Of a DNA stretch of 64,000 nt, positions 43,909-51,420 are shown one piece after another. The notes under the pieces are model-generated. The model worked only from the letters and a program-made list of their open reading frames with translations. It was not told where the DNA came from and made no database searches. The DNA lies in assembly GCF_900107625.1 (NCBI RefSeq), contig NZ_FNQK01000002.1, positions 210,864 to 274,863 of the forward strand, written 5' to 3'. Both the position numbers and the translations under genes were made by a program. This DNA comes from Bizionia paragorgiae. Lineage in GTDB: Bacteria; Bacteroidota; Bacteroidia; Flavobacteriales; Flavobacteriaceae. The first letter of the stretch is position 1. Each line of letters starts with the position of its first letter.

Positions 43909-43942
43909 ACCGTTAGACAGCAGGTCGTCTAGCGGTTTTTTT
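43909..43942 (+). terminator. Terminator of the barrel-protein gene
   Basis: The 10-bp stem ACCGTTAGAC/GTCTAGCGGT has one G-U pair and an 8-base loop and is followed by a T-run. Confidence 0.85.
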
Positions 43943-44027
43943 ATGTTGAATACGGTGGTCTTTAAGGAAATAACAGCCATAACAGACAATAATTTCATTG
44001 GAAATGAAACGTTTGTTTAAAAAACTG

Positions 44028-44036
44028 TAATTTTGC
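44028..44036 (+). promoter_or_regulatory. dus promoter -7 element
   Basis: TAATTTTGC is an exact TAnnTTTGC match that ends 15 bases before the TTG start of dus. Confidence 0.6.
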
Positions 44037-44051
44037 ACAAAAACAAAGAAC

Positions 44052-45047
44052 TTGGTAAAAATAGGTAACATAGAACTTCCTGACTTTCCATTGCTTTTAG
44101 CACCGATGGAAGATGTTAGTGATCCGCCGTTTAGAGCATTATGTAAAGAACAGGGCGCCGATGTGGTGTATACCGAATTTATTTCGAGTGAAGGACTAAT
44201 TCGGGACGCTGCAAAAAGCGTAATGAAATTAGACATCTATGAAAAGGAACGCCCTGTTGGGATTCAAATTTTTGGAGCGAACTTAGAAAGCATGCTTCAA
44301 ACCATAGATATTGTCGAAAAATCACAACCGGATATTATAGATATCAATTTTGGTTGTCCTGTGAAAAAAGTGGTGTCTAAAGGCGCAGGAGCAGGAATCT
44401 TAAAAGATATTTGTTTAATGGAGCAACTGACTGCCGAAATGGTAAAACGCACCAATATTCCTATTACTGTTAAAACCCGTCTAGGATGGGATCACGATTC
44501 TATTCGTATCCTTGAAGTTGCCGAACGTTTGCAAGATGTAGGCTGTAAGGCTATAGCAATTCACGGTAGAACTCGTGCACAAATGTATAAAGGTGATGCC
44601 AATTGGGCACCTATTGCTGAAGTAAAAAACAATCCGAGAATGCACATTCCTGTTTTTGGAAATGGTGATGTAACCACTCCAGAGCTCGCCATGAAAATGC
44701 GAGATGAATACGGATTAGATGGTTGTATGATCGGACGTGCTAGTATAGGTAATCCTTGGTTTTTTAAGCAGGTAAAGCATTTTTTTAATACCGGTGAACA
44801 CTTAGCTCCAATTTCTATTCCGGAGCGTGTAGAAGCGGCGAAACGTCATTTACAAATGGCGATTGATTGGAAAGGAGAAACTTTAGGTGTGCTTGAAACA
44901 CGCAGACATTATACTAATTATTTTAAAGGTATTCCGCATTTTAAAGAATACCGTACACGAATGGTAACTAGTGATGATTCTAAAGACGTTTTTAATGCTC
45001 TAGATGATGTGTTAAAGGAATTTTCAGATTATCAGTTTACAGTGTAA
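44052..45047 (+). CDS. dusB: tRNA-dihydrouridine synthase
   Basis: FMN-dependent reduction of uridine in the tRNA D-loop (331 residues). It has the Dus start LLLAPMEDVSDPPFRALC, the FMN/Cys motif INFGCPVKKVVSKGAGA with the catalytic Cys, HGRTRAQMYKGDANW, and GNGDVTTPE then CMIGRASIGNPW. DusB is the likely subgroup, but DusA or DusC cannot be excluded. The start is TTG at 44052; the frame is closed by a TAA at 44028 that overlaps the promoter element. A broken small membrane gene follows 10 bases after the stop. Confidence 0.93.
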   Translation: MVKIGNIELPDFPLLLAPMEDVSDPPFRALCKEQGADVVYTEFISSEGLIRDAAKSVMKLDIYEKERPVGIQIFGANLESMLQTIDIVEKSQPDIIDINFGCPVKKVVSKGAGAGILKDICLMEQLTAEMVKRTNIPITVKTRLGWDHDSIRILEVAERLQDVGCKAIAIHGRTRAQMYKGDANWAPIAEVKNNPRMHIPVFGNGDVTTPELAMKMRDEYGLDGCMIGRASIGNPWFFKQVKHFFNTGEHLAPISIPERVEAAKRHLQMAIDWKGETLGVLETRRHYTNYFKGIPHFKEYRTRMVTSDDSKDVFNALDDVLKEFSDYQFTV

Positions 45048-45057
45048 TACAGTATTT

Positions 45058-45243
45058 ATGGTAGATAAATTAAAATGAATTTTAGGGCTAATAGGTCCTG
45101 TATTTTTTATTGCCTTAGGTGTTTATATTCTTCAAAGCACCGAAACAACTTTAGGTAGAATAATAGGATGGGCTTGTATTATTTTCTGGTCTCTTCTTAT
45201 CAGTTATGTGGTTTTTAAATACCTTAAACGACCTAAAAAGTAA
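45058..45243 (+). pseudogene. Small membrane protein gene with in-frame TGA
   Basis: From the ATG at 45058 the frame reads MVDKLK, then TGA at 45076-45078, then ILGLIGPVFFIALGVYIL and on to WACIIFWSLLISYVVFKYLK and a TAA at 45241. Without the TGA it would be a 61-residue protein with two membrane segments. TGA is one base from TGG (Trp), so a recent nonsense mutation is the simplest reading. Alternatives are a non-ATG start after the TGA or a sequencing error. It lies 10 bases after dus on the same strand. I do not recognise the family. Confidence 0.5.
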
Positions 45244-45282
45244 TTTTTTATTTCCGAAACTTTAGAGGACTGACTAAAATAA

Positions 45283-46488
45283 TTAGCTTGTTTTTACTAA
45301 GTTTTTTGAAATTCGTACCGACGCTATTTTAGATGCCAATATGCCCAATACCGTAATGGTTAGAAAAACGATGATGAGGTTGTCTAACCTAATATCGACA
45401 GGGTAAGGTAAGCTTGGGGTAAGCATAACCAAAGAAAACTGACTTTGTAATACAATAACTATAAGGCCAATACCTAAACCAATAGTCCCCCCAACCAAGG
45501 TCATAAGCGTCCCTTGTAAAAAGAAAATACGACGGATATCTTTTACAGTCGCTCCCAAATTAAATAAGGTGTTTAATGTGGCTTTTTTGTCTAAAATCAT
45601 CATAATTATAGAACCTATCACATTAAATAAGGCGATAATTAAAACCAAAGTAAAAATTAAATATACGACTAGGTTTTCCGTATTTAGCATTTTATATAGC
45701 GCATCGTTAAGTTGAGCTCTGTTTTTTACGCTAATTTTATCTCCTAAAACCGATTGGATTTCGGCTTTAACTTGAGCTTCATCGGCATCAGGATGCAGTT
45801 TAAACTCTACACTTGAAATTTGATTTTTAGAATAGTCTAATAATTCCCGAGCCAAATCAATTGAAGAAAAAATATAACTATCATTTAGCTTTTCGTTGAT
45901 AAAGAAAATACCCACGTTAACCGATTGCACCTGTTTAAAAGCATCTTTGGTAGAAGTGATTTGTCCTTTCCCTGGTTTAGGAACAAATAGCGACACGCGT
46001 TTTCCATAGTCTAAAACTCCTAAGGATAGGCTATTTGCAATACCTCGGCCAACAACAATCTGGCTTGTTTTTTGAGTCACCCAACTGCCTTGAATTAAAA
46101 TCGAATCGACGGTGTTAACACGTTCATAATTCTCATCGACACCCTTAATATAAGCCGGGTAAGGCTTGCCGTCAAAAGATGAGAACACACGTTCTTCAAT
46201 GACTTTAGAATACATGGCTATACCAGGAATAGCTTGCAGTTTGGCTTCTATATTTTCATTTAAAATAAACGACTTACCAATGGTGGTTTCTGCTTTTAAA
46301 TCGGGATCTATAATAGTGGTATACTCTAAAGTAAAATTCTTTAATCCCGCAAAACCAGACAATACAATAAACAAAGAAGCTGCTCCTAAAACAATACCTA
46401 TAACGGCTAGTATTGTAATAAAGTTTATTGCATTATTGCTGCTTTTAGAGCGTAAATAACGTTTTGCTATGTATAAAGAAAAGTTCAT
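45283..46488 (-). CDS. FtsX-type ABC transporter permease (LolC/LolE-like)
   Basis: A 401-residue inner-membrane permease. It begins with the LolC/E-type start LYIAKRYLRSKSSNNAINFITILAVIGI and one membrane segment (about 20-45). A large periplasmic domain follows (about 50-265) with VVGRGIANSLSLGVLDYG, and then three membrane helices in the last 130 residues (FtsX domain). In proteobacteria LolCE extracts lipoproteins; here the partner ATPase is not adjacent. The gene lies 65 bases downstream of rbfA on the same strand. Confidence 0.88.
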   Translation of the reverse strand: MNFSLYIAKRYLRSKSSNNAINFITILAVIGIVLGAASLFIVLSGFAGLKNFTLEYTTIIDPDLKAETTIGKSFILNENIEAKLQAIPGIAMYSKVIEERVFSSFDGKPYPAYIKGVDENYERVNTVDSILIQGSWVTQKTSQIVVGRGIANSLSLGVLDYGKRVSLFVPKPGKGQITSTKDAFKQVQSVNVGIFFINEKLNDSYIFSSIDLARELLDYSKNQISSVEFKLHPDADEAQVKAEIQSVLGDKISVKNRAQLNDALYKMLNTENLVVYLIFTLVLIIALFNVIGSIIMMILDKKATLNTLFNLGATVKDIRRIFFLQGTLMTLVGGTIGLGIGLIVIVLQSQFSLVMLTPSLPYPVDIRLDNLIIVFLTITVLGILASKIASVRISKNLVKTS

Positions 46489-46553
46489 AAATTATACTAG
46501 CAGATTAAAACATTAAAGGGTGAAACCATTAGCAAAGAGCCTTAAATTACCTC

Positions 46554-46949
46554 TTAAGATTTTTTGTGAGAACCTAAAAGATCCGGGTCGTTTAATGGGT
46601 TGTCCGTTCTTTTTAGTGACTGTTCGATTTTATCTATATGCTCTAAAGAGTCGTCTATATAAAACTCTAAACTTGGTACACGGCGCAATTGGTTTTTAGT
46701 TCGTTTTGCTAATTCGTGCTTTATAAACGGTTGATTCGAGCGTATACCCGTTACTAATTCTTTTGCTTTTTCGTTAGGGAAAATGCTTAAATACACTTTC
46801 GCCGATAATAAATCGACAGTTACTTTTACTTTAGATACAGATATAATAACGCCACGCATACCACCCTGGGTCGCAGCGCCTTGAAGGATTTCTACTAAAT
46901 CCTTTTGTAAAACAGATCCTATTTTTTTTTGTCTTTGACTTTCTTCCAT
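46554..46949 (-). CDS. rbfA: Ribosome-binding factor A
   Basis: A 30S assembly factor (131 residues) with a KH-like fold. It starts QRQKKIGSVLQKDLVEIL and has the conserved MRGVIISVSKVKVTVDL, KVYLSIFP and the end LRRVPSLEFYIDDSLEH, the RVPELxFxxDDS family signature. Minus strand, upstream of the FtsX-type permease gene. A -7 element (46953-46961) ends only 3 bases before the ATG. Confidence 0.95.
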   Translation of the reverse strand: MEESQRQKKIGSVLQKDLVEILQGAATQGGMRGVIISVSKVKVTVDLLSAKVYLSIFPNEKAKELVTGIRSNQPFIKHELAKRTKNQLRRVPSLEFYIDDSLEHIDKIEQSLKRTDNPLNDPDLLGSHKKS

Positions 46950-46952
46950 AGT

Positions 46953-46961
46953 GCAAAAATA
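46953..46961 (-). promoter_or_regulatory. rbfA promoter -7 element next to the start codon
   Basis: The plus strand GCAAAAATA is TATTTTTGC on the minus strand, an exact TAnnTTTGC match 3 bases from the ATG. This suggests a leaderless or nearly leaderless transcript. Confidence 0.55.
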
Positions 46962-46982
46962 GTTGATATTTAAAGATTATCT

Positions 46983-46990
46983 TACTTTTG
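46983..46990 (+). promoter_or_regulatory. Possible mce promoter -7 element
   Basis: TACTTTTG matches TAnnTTTG, 38 bases upstream of the mce ATG. It faces away from the rbfA element 21 bases to its left. Confidence 0.5.
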
Positions 46991-47028
46991 AAAGCAAAAT
47001 TCGTACCTTAATATAAATATAGTAAATA

Positions 47029-47433
47029 ATGAATAAGATAGAACATATTGGTATTGCCGTTAAAAACCTTGAAGAATCAAACATATTATTCGGAAAATTA
47101 TTTGGAAAACCACATTATAAAGTTGAAACTGTTGAAAGCGAAGGTGTTAATACGTCTTTTTTTCAAGTGGGTGAAAATAAAATAGAACTACTAGAAGCTA
47201 CTAAAGACGATAGCCCTATAGCAAAATTTATTGACCGTAAAGGCGAAGGAATTCATCATATTGCTTTTGATGTCGATGATATTGATTCTGAAATAACGCG
47301 CCTTAAAGCAGAAGGCTTTATAGTTTTGAATGATACTCCTAAGCGAGGTGCTGATAATAAATTGGTGGCTTTTTTACATCCAAAATCGTCTAACGGCGTG
47401 TTAATTGAGTTGTGCCAAGAGATAAAAGAATAA
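47029..47433 (+). CDS. mce: Methylmalonyl-CoA epimerase
   Basis: Interconverts (R)- and (S)-methylmalonyl-CoA in propionate/succinate metabolism (134 residues, VOC fold). It has the N-terminal metal ligand in IEHIGIAVKNLEES, the central EGIHHIAFDVDDID and the C-terminal LIELCQ, with the metal-binding His, His, Glu pattern and a second active-site Glu. Methylmalonyl-CoA mutase is not in the window. Single plus-strand gene followed by a tRNA. Confidence 0.92.
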   Translation: MNKIEHIGIAVKNLEESNILFGKLFGKPHYKVETVESEGVNTSFFQVGENKIELLEATKDDSPIAKFIDRKGEGIHHIAFDVDDIDSEITRLKAEGFIVLNDTPKRGADNKLVAFLHPKSSNGVLIELCQEIKE

Positions 47434-47474
47434 ATAAAGGCGAAATATTTCTTGCTAGAAAAGAAAAGATGTAG

Positions 47475-47483
47475 TAATATTGC
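47475..47483 (+). promoter_or_regulatory. tRNA (CAU) promoter
   Basis: TAATATTGC differs from TAnnTTTGC at one base. A TTG at 47452-47454, 20 bases upstream, fits a -33 element. It ends 10 bases before the tRNA. Confidence 0.45.
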
Positions 47484-47493
47484 ACCCGATTTC

Positions 47494-47567
47494 GGTCCCA
47501 TAACTCAGCTGGTTAGAGTATCTGACTCATAATCAGAAAGTCCTTGGTTCGAGCCCAAGTGGGACCA
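47494..47567 (+). tRNA. tRNA with CAU anticodon (elongator Met, or Ile2)
   Basis: Acceptor GGTCCCA/TGGGACC pairs perfectly, with A as discriminator. The anticodon stem TCTGA/TCAGA encloses loop CTCATAA with CAT, and the T-arm is CTTGG-TTCGAGC-CCAAG. The G1-C72 pair and the lack of three GC pairs in the anticodon stem rule out initiator tRNA. Elongator Met and lysidine-modified Ile cannot be separated safely by eye; tRNA-Met is my first choice. Confidence 0.93.
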
Positions 47568-47579
47568 CTTAGAAATTGC

Positions 47580-47608
47580 AAAGCCTTACAGAAATGTAAG
47601 GCTTTTTT
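47580..47608 (+). terminator. tRNA (CAU) terminator
   Basis: The 11-bp perfect stem AAAGCCTTACA/TGTAAGGCTTT has a 4-base loop and is followed by further T. Confidence 0.9.
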
Positions 47609-47806
47609 GTTTTTATCCCTATAAATCCCAAAAACCATTAGATATCTATTCTAATAGATTTGGCTTTTAGTTAATTACAACTTTTAACAGGGTTAGTAGG
47701 TTTCAAAATATTTAGCTAAATTGAAACAGAATTGTAATTAGGAGCGCGAAACCATCACGTGGTACATAATGCTTTTAGTGCAGTAAAAGCTCCAAATGAC
47801 CTAAAG

Positions 47807-49414
47807 ATGGCAAAAAACACATTTACATTAACATTCGAAGACGGTGAGACCAAAAGCACCTCGGTAAAAATTATAGGACCAAAAGACGTCGTGATGTTTG
47901 TTGCAGGAACAAAAGATCCTTTAAATGTGACGGGAGAAAAACACCAAGCCAATAAAAACTATTGGCGCAATGAAGAAAAAGAGTTTAAAAATCTTAGAGC
48001 AGGAGTCAAGGCATTAAAACCACAGTTTCACGATCTTCATATCGAAGACGAGTTTTTTAGCTGGTCTGGAGATAATAATAATGCCGATAGAACTACGGGT
48101 GCCAAGCGACTTTTAGATTTAATTTACCGACAGTATCCAAATTGGAAAAACGTCGATGTTTATTTTCACTTTATAGGTCATTCTCACGGAGGTAATGTTA
48201 TAAATGAATTTACAAATGTCATTGTTAAGGACGATGGGTTTCCTGAAAAATGGAAAATTAAATCGATTACCTATTTGTCTACACCTTTTTTCCAAGAACA
48301 GCATCAACTCAATCATACACATCTGCATGCTGATTGTAAAATTATTAATGTTCATAACGATTATGACATAACACAACGTTTTGTTGCCGATTTTTCATTA
48401 AAAAACCTTGAAATTCTTATTGCGAACTATAATGCAGGTGATTTTGATACGGCTTTAAATAGAATAAAGGAAACCGATTTTTCAACTTATGAACAGCTCG
48501 GGTTATCCATTATTAATAATCATACCGAGGGGCCCTATATGTGGGAGCAAACCATTATATTATTAGGTGGTATTGAACGCTTAGCACAAGTTATTATCGA
48601 TAACTTAAATGCTTTTAAAACCACTGATTTATTAGTCTCTCAGAAAACAGAGCTATTAGGTCATTTTAATACGATATCTCGTTGGGCACGCTCTCAACGT
48701 GGCGTTTTTGAAAATAATCGAACAGGAAGAAGTGGAGGTTATGGTAGATCTGAGTTTTTTGAGGATTTAGATTTACTACAAGTTTTAACTATTGTAAATA
48801 CGATATTTGACATCGATCAAGGTATCGAAGATAGTTATTTGTTAGGCCTTTTGGATTCGGTTTTTAAGACGAACGCGTCTGGAATTGTTGATAAGATTGA
48901 TGATACCTCATGGACTCCTGAAAAGCAAGTCAATTCTAAATTTGAAATTGTAGACCTTGATATTACCAATAAAGATGTTTATGATACAAGACATAAAAAA
49001 TCAAATTATGATGGGTTTATTTCAGGTATAGAAAACGCTTTGAAAACGCATGGAGATGATAAACGAGAAGTCTTAATGCGCTTATTAAGTCAGTTAATTC
49101 CGGCAAATGCTTTTACTAGTAGTGCTGAAAAATTAGATGTCTTAATGTATCTTTATACTAATGATGCTATGGATAATGCATTGGCGGCAGCAAGGGATAA
49201 TCTAAATACTTATGGTGCATTAGTGAATCGATTTTATGCCAACTTAATTACAGACGCTGATTTAGAAAACAATAGCCTAACAAATAAACCTGGAAGTTTA
49301 GGCTATTTAGCTATGACCTCTCATGGTTTAAGTCATACCCAGTTATTTCCAGAAATAGAAGAGGCTTTAAAAACGAGCTTTGGCTCAGGGAAAAATCCGG
49401 GGTTTAAAGGGTAA
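47807..49414 (+). CDS. Alpha/beta-hydrolase-like (putative lipase) protein, GHSHGG motif
   Basis: A 535-residue protein of a family I cannot name. It has no signal peptide. A small beta region (MAKNTFTLTFEDG) leads to VVMFVAGT, a typical first strand of a lipase core, and the nucleophile elbow FHFIGHSHGGNVINEF puts Ser126 in GxSxG, followed by ITYLSTPFF. Possible later triad residues are His in HTEGP or SHGLSHT and Asp in NVHNDYD. The rest is helical. I chose ATG 47807; a GTG at 47759 with a GGAG 13 bases upstream would add 16 residues (MVHNAFSAVKAP...), and the frame stays open to a TAA at 47735. It is followed 8 bases later by a small membrane protein gene. Confidence 0.65.
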   Translation: MAKNTFTLTFEDGETKSTSVKIIGPKDVVMFVAGTKDPLNVTGEKHQANKNYWRNEEKEFKNLRAGVKALKPQFHDLHIEDEFFSWSGDNNNADRTTGAKRLLDLIYRQYPNWKNVDVYFHFIGHSHGGNVINEFTNVIVKDDGFPEKWKIKSITYLSTPFFQEQHQLNHTHLHADCKIINVHNDYDITQRFVADFSLKNLEILIANYNAGDFDTALNRIKETDFSTYEQLGLSIINNHTEGPYMWEQTIILLGGIERLAQVIIDNLNAFKTTDLLVSQKTELLGHFNTISRWARSQRGVFENNRTGRSGGYGRSEFFEDLDLLQVLTIVNTIFDIDQGIEDSYLLGLLDSVFKTNASGIVDKIDDTSWTPEKQVNSKFEIVDLDITNKDVYDTRHKKSNYDGFISGIENALKTHGDDKREVLMRLLSQLIPANAFTSSAEKLDVLMYLYTNDAMDNALAAARDNLNTYGALVNRFYANLITDADLENNSLTNKPGSLGYLAMTSHGLSHTQLFPEIEEALKTSFGSGKNPGFKG

Positions 49415-49422
49415 TTCAAGCT

Positions 49423-49734
49423 ATGAAAAAAAAATATACAAAGCGCGCATTGCTATGGTTGGTGGTTAGTATTTTAGGGTCTATATTTTATCAATATGTT
49501 AAAGCAAAAACTACTGGAAGCGGTGAGACTCATTGGGGGACAAGTATTGGGGTTTTTATTGGTGGATCACTTATAGGAATTCTAAGTGCACTAATTTTTC
49601 TTGTTCTTGATTATTTCATTTTATGGAAAAAAGAGATACAGATACCCTTACTTACTGTCTTAAAGATTCTGGTTTTAAGTGTCATTATTCTATTGATGTC
49701 TTCACGTACCATGCACGATTTACTATTTGGCTAA
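49423..49734 (+). CDS. Small integral membrane protein paired with the hydrolase
   Basis: A 103-residue protein of unknown family with a Lys-rich start (MKKKYTKRALL) and three hydrophobic segments at about residues 8-26, 43-68 and 77-95, separated by short polar loops (KAKTTGSGETHWG; WKKEIQ). It starts 8 bases after the hydrolase stop on the same strand. Tight spacing to a soluble lipase-like enzyme and the absence of any other partner are reminiscent of effector-immunity pairs. That is inference; a plain membrane partner is equally possible. Confidence 0.55.
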   Translation: MKKKYTKRALLWLVVSILGSIFYQYVKAKTTGSGETHWGTSIGVFIGGSLIGILSALIFLVLDYFILWKKEIQIPLLTVLKILVLSVIILLMSSRTMHDLLFG

Positions 49735-49803
49735 GTGTTAATAACCCCTATTTTTTTTCTTGGTTATATAGCTTAACTGTTTTTTAAACCTTAAACAAAC
49801 ACC

Positions 49804-50394
49804 ATGAGACCGATATTAACCTTAATATTACTCGTAATTGTTAATAGTCTGCAAGGGCAATCTACACGAGAGATCGTAAAAGATTTTGACGGGGATGCTA
49901 TTATGGATTTGGTGTATATTGATAGTGACTCTAATACCTTAAACTACAAGCTATCTTCAAATGCATTCCAAGTCGTATCCAGTTTGGAAATAAGAAGCTT
50001 AAATTTTGGAAATACTTTGGTTGAAACCCCTAACGGATTTGAATTTTGGAATGATTACGGACGGTCAGGCTGGATCAACGAATTTCAATACAATCCTATA
50101 GAGAAAAAAATGCAGCTTATTAAAATCCGCCGTACAGATTATGATATCGACCGCTTTAAATTCGGAGAAGAGGTGCGCTATGGTAGTGGGAAGTCTAGTG
50201 TAGATTTAATAAAGCATATCTATATAGGTGATTTTTACCAGGTGTTTAATGGGCAATTAATAAAACTACCCACAATTAAATCTTATATGGAATTTACAGA
50301 AACGTATTTGTATTGCTTTAGCGATGCTATCAATTTTAAGTTTGAAGAACGCTGTGTTGAGCTCTACGAGAACGCTAAACAGCAAATGCCATGA
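49804..50394 (+). CDS. Secreted protein with DxDGDxxxD loop, unknown
   Basis: A 196-residue exported protein (signal peptide 1-19, NSLQGQS). Directly after the signal comes DFDGDAIMDLVYIDSD, a calcium-loop pattern like that in FG-GAP/VCBS repeats, followed by a short repeat-like segment. The remainder is beta-rich with many aromatics and no enzyme motif that I know. It lies 69 bases downstream of the small membrane protein gene. The codon content looks like its neighbours. Confidence 0.55.
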   Translation: MRPILTLILLVIVNSLQGQSTREIVKDFDGDAIMDLVYIDSDSNTLNYKLSSNAFQVVSSLEIRSLNFGNTLVETPNGFEFWNDYGRSGWINEFQYNPIEKKMQLIKIRRTDYDIDRFKFGEEVRYGSGKSSVDLIKHIYIGDFYQVFNGQLIKLPTIKSYMEFTETYLYCFSDAINFKFEERCVELYENAKQQMP

Positions 50395-50600
50395 CTTTAT
50401 TTTACCGATTTAATACAGGTTTACGTATGTGTAATACGATGTATATAGTTGATTTAACTTGAAAAATGCCTACCAATCACCTGTTATGGTGACGAATTCT
50501 AATTGAAAGTCTACGGATACTAAAACCACTCCTATTACCCAGTGGTATCGTCTTACATTTAGAGTGTAAATTAATAATAACACTTTAAAATTTAAACGAT

Positions 50601-51296
50601 ATGAACATTCTAAAAAGTAGTATTCTAGCCGTAGTCCTTTTAGTAACTACAAACACTTTTTCTCAAACAAGAGAAATTACATTCGACACCTATGCTAATG
50701 TTTCAGCATCTAAAGCATCGAAATATTTATTAGCAGATAATGTGGCCTTACGCGATTGCCCTGCAACACAATGTCAAAAACTAACCACTTTACCTATAGG
50801 TTTAAAAGTCCGGTTATTAGAAAAGAGCGATAATATAATTACTGTAAATGGCGTGTCGAGTCGCTTTTATCGCGTAAAAGTGGGACCGGATTCGGGATGG
50901 ATTTGGGGCGGACTTATAGCACAGAAAACCTTGGTAAGTAAGTCAGATCCGACCGTTTTATTTGTTTTTGGTGAAAAAGGAGTGAAACATAGCGCAGACA
51001 GCGATACGTTAAAACACTATCAAATACGCGCTGTAAAACACGGAAAGGAAATCGACAGATTAACACTATCAAATCGCGAATTAAATTTCGAAAACGTAAT
51101 AAACTTGGGTAATAAAGGTCTTGAAAATATCGACGATATTATTGGGTTAACCGAGAGATCGGGAGATAGTTGCGATGTCACCTTAGATACATTATATGTT
51201 GTGTGGAAAAATAATACGTTTAAAAAAACTAATGTATTAGCAGAGGTTTCAGATCGGTTTATAGATGTAGTTCATACGTATATGGCCGAGAATTAG
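50601..51296 (+). CDS. Secreted SH3-like domain protein
   Basis: A 231-residue exported protein (signal peptide 1-21, TNTFSQ). A bacterial SH3-type (SH3b) domain spans about 40-108, with NVALRDCPATQCQKLTTLPIGLKVRLLE and SGWIWGGLI. Such domains often bind cell-wall peptides. The C-terminal 120 residues (EKGVKHSADSDTLKHYQI...) form a separate domain of unknown type that holds one Cys (SCDVTLD). The 206 bases before it hold two small hairpins but no gene. It lies 124 bases upstream of the propeller kinase. Confidence 0.65.
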   Translation: MNILKSSILAVVLLVTTNTFSQTREITFDTYANVSASKASKYLLADNVALRDCPATQCQKLTTLPIGLKVRLLEKSDNIITVNGVSSRFYRVKVGPDSGWIWGGLIAQKTLVSKSDPTVLFVFGEKGVKHSADSDTLKHYQIRAVKHGKEIDRLTLSNRELNFENVINLGNKGLENIDDIIGLTERSGDSCDVTLDTLYVVWKNNTFKKTNVLAEVSDRFIDVVHTYMAEN

Positions 51297-51383
51297 AAAA
51301 TATAAACCGTATTAAAAGCGTTATACCTATTTACGGTATAGCGCTTTAGTTATGAAATAAAACTAAAAAAAGTAGCGTTTAAC

Positions 51384-51391
51384 TATATTTG
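51384..51391 (+). promoter_or_regulatory. Possible promoter of the kinase/regulator pair
   Basis: TATATTTG matches TAnnTTTG, 29 bases upstream of the TTG start of the kinase gene. Confidence 0.45.
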
Positions 51392-51420
51392 TTAACCATA
51401 TATACAATCTCTTCGTTTAT

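Noticed and set aside
43913..44236. Minus-strand frame at the dus start
   Set aside because: Overlaps the terminator, the dus promoter and the conserved dus N-terminus; no family resemblance.
47750..47766. ATCACGTGGTAC before the hydrolase as parS
   Set aside because: Flanking half-sites do not match the consensus at several positions.
50395..50600. Regulatory RNA between the DxDGD and SH3 genes
   Set aside because: Only two short stems (5-6 bp) are visible, with no conserved riboswitch pattern or terminator.
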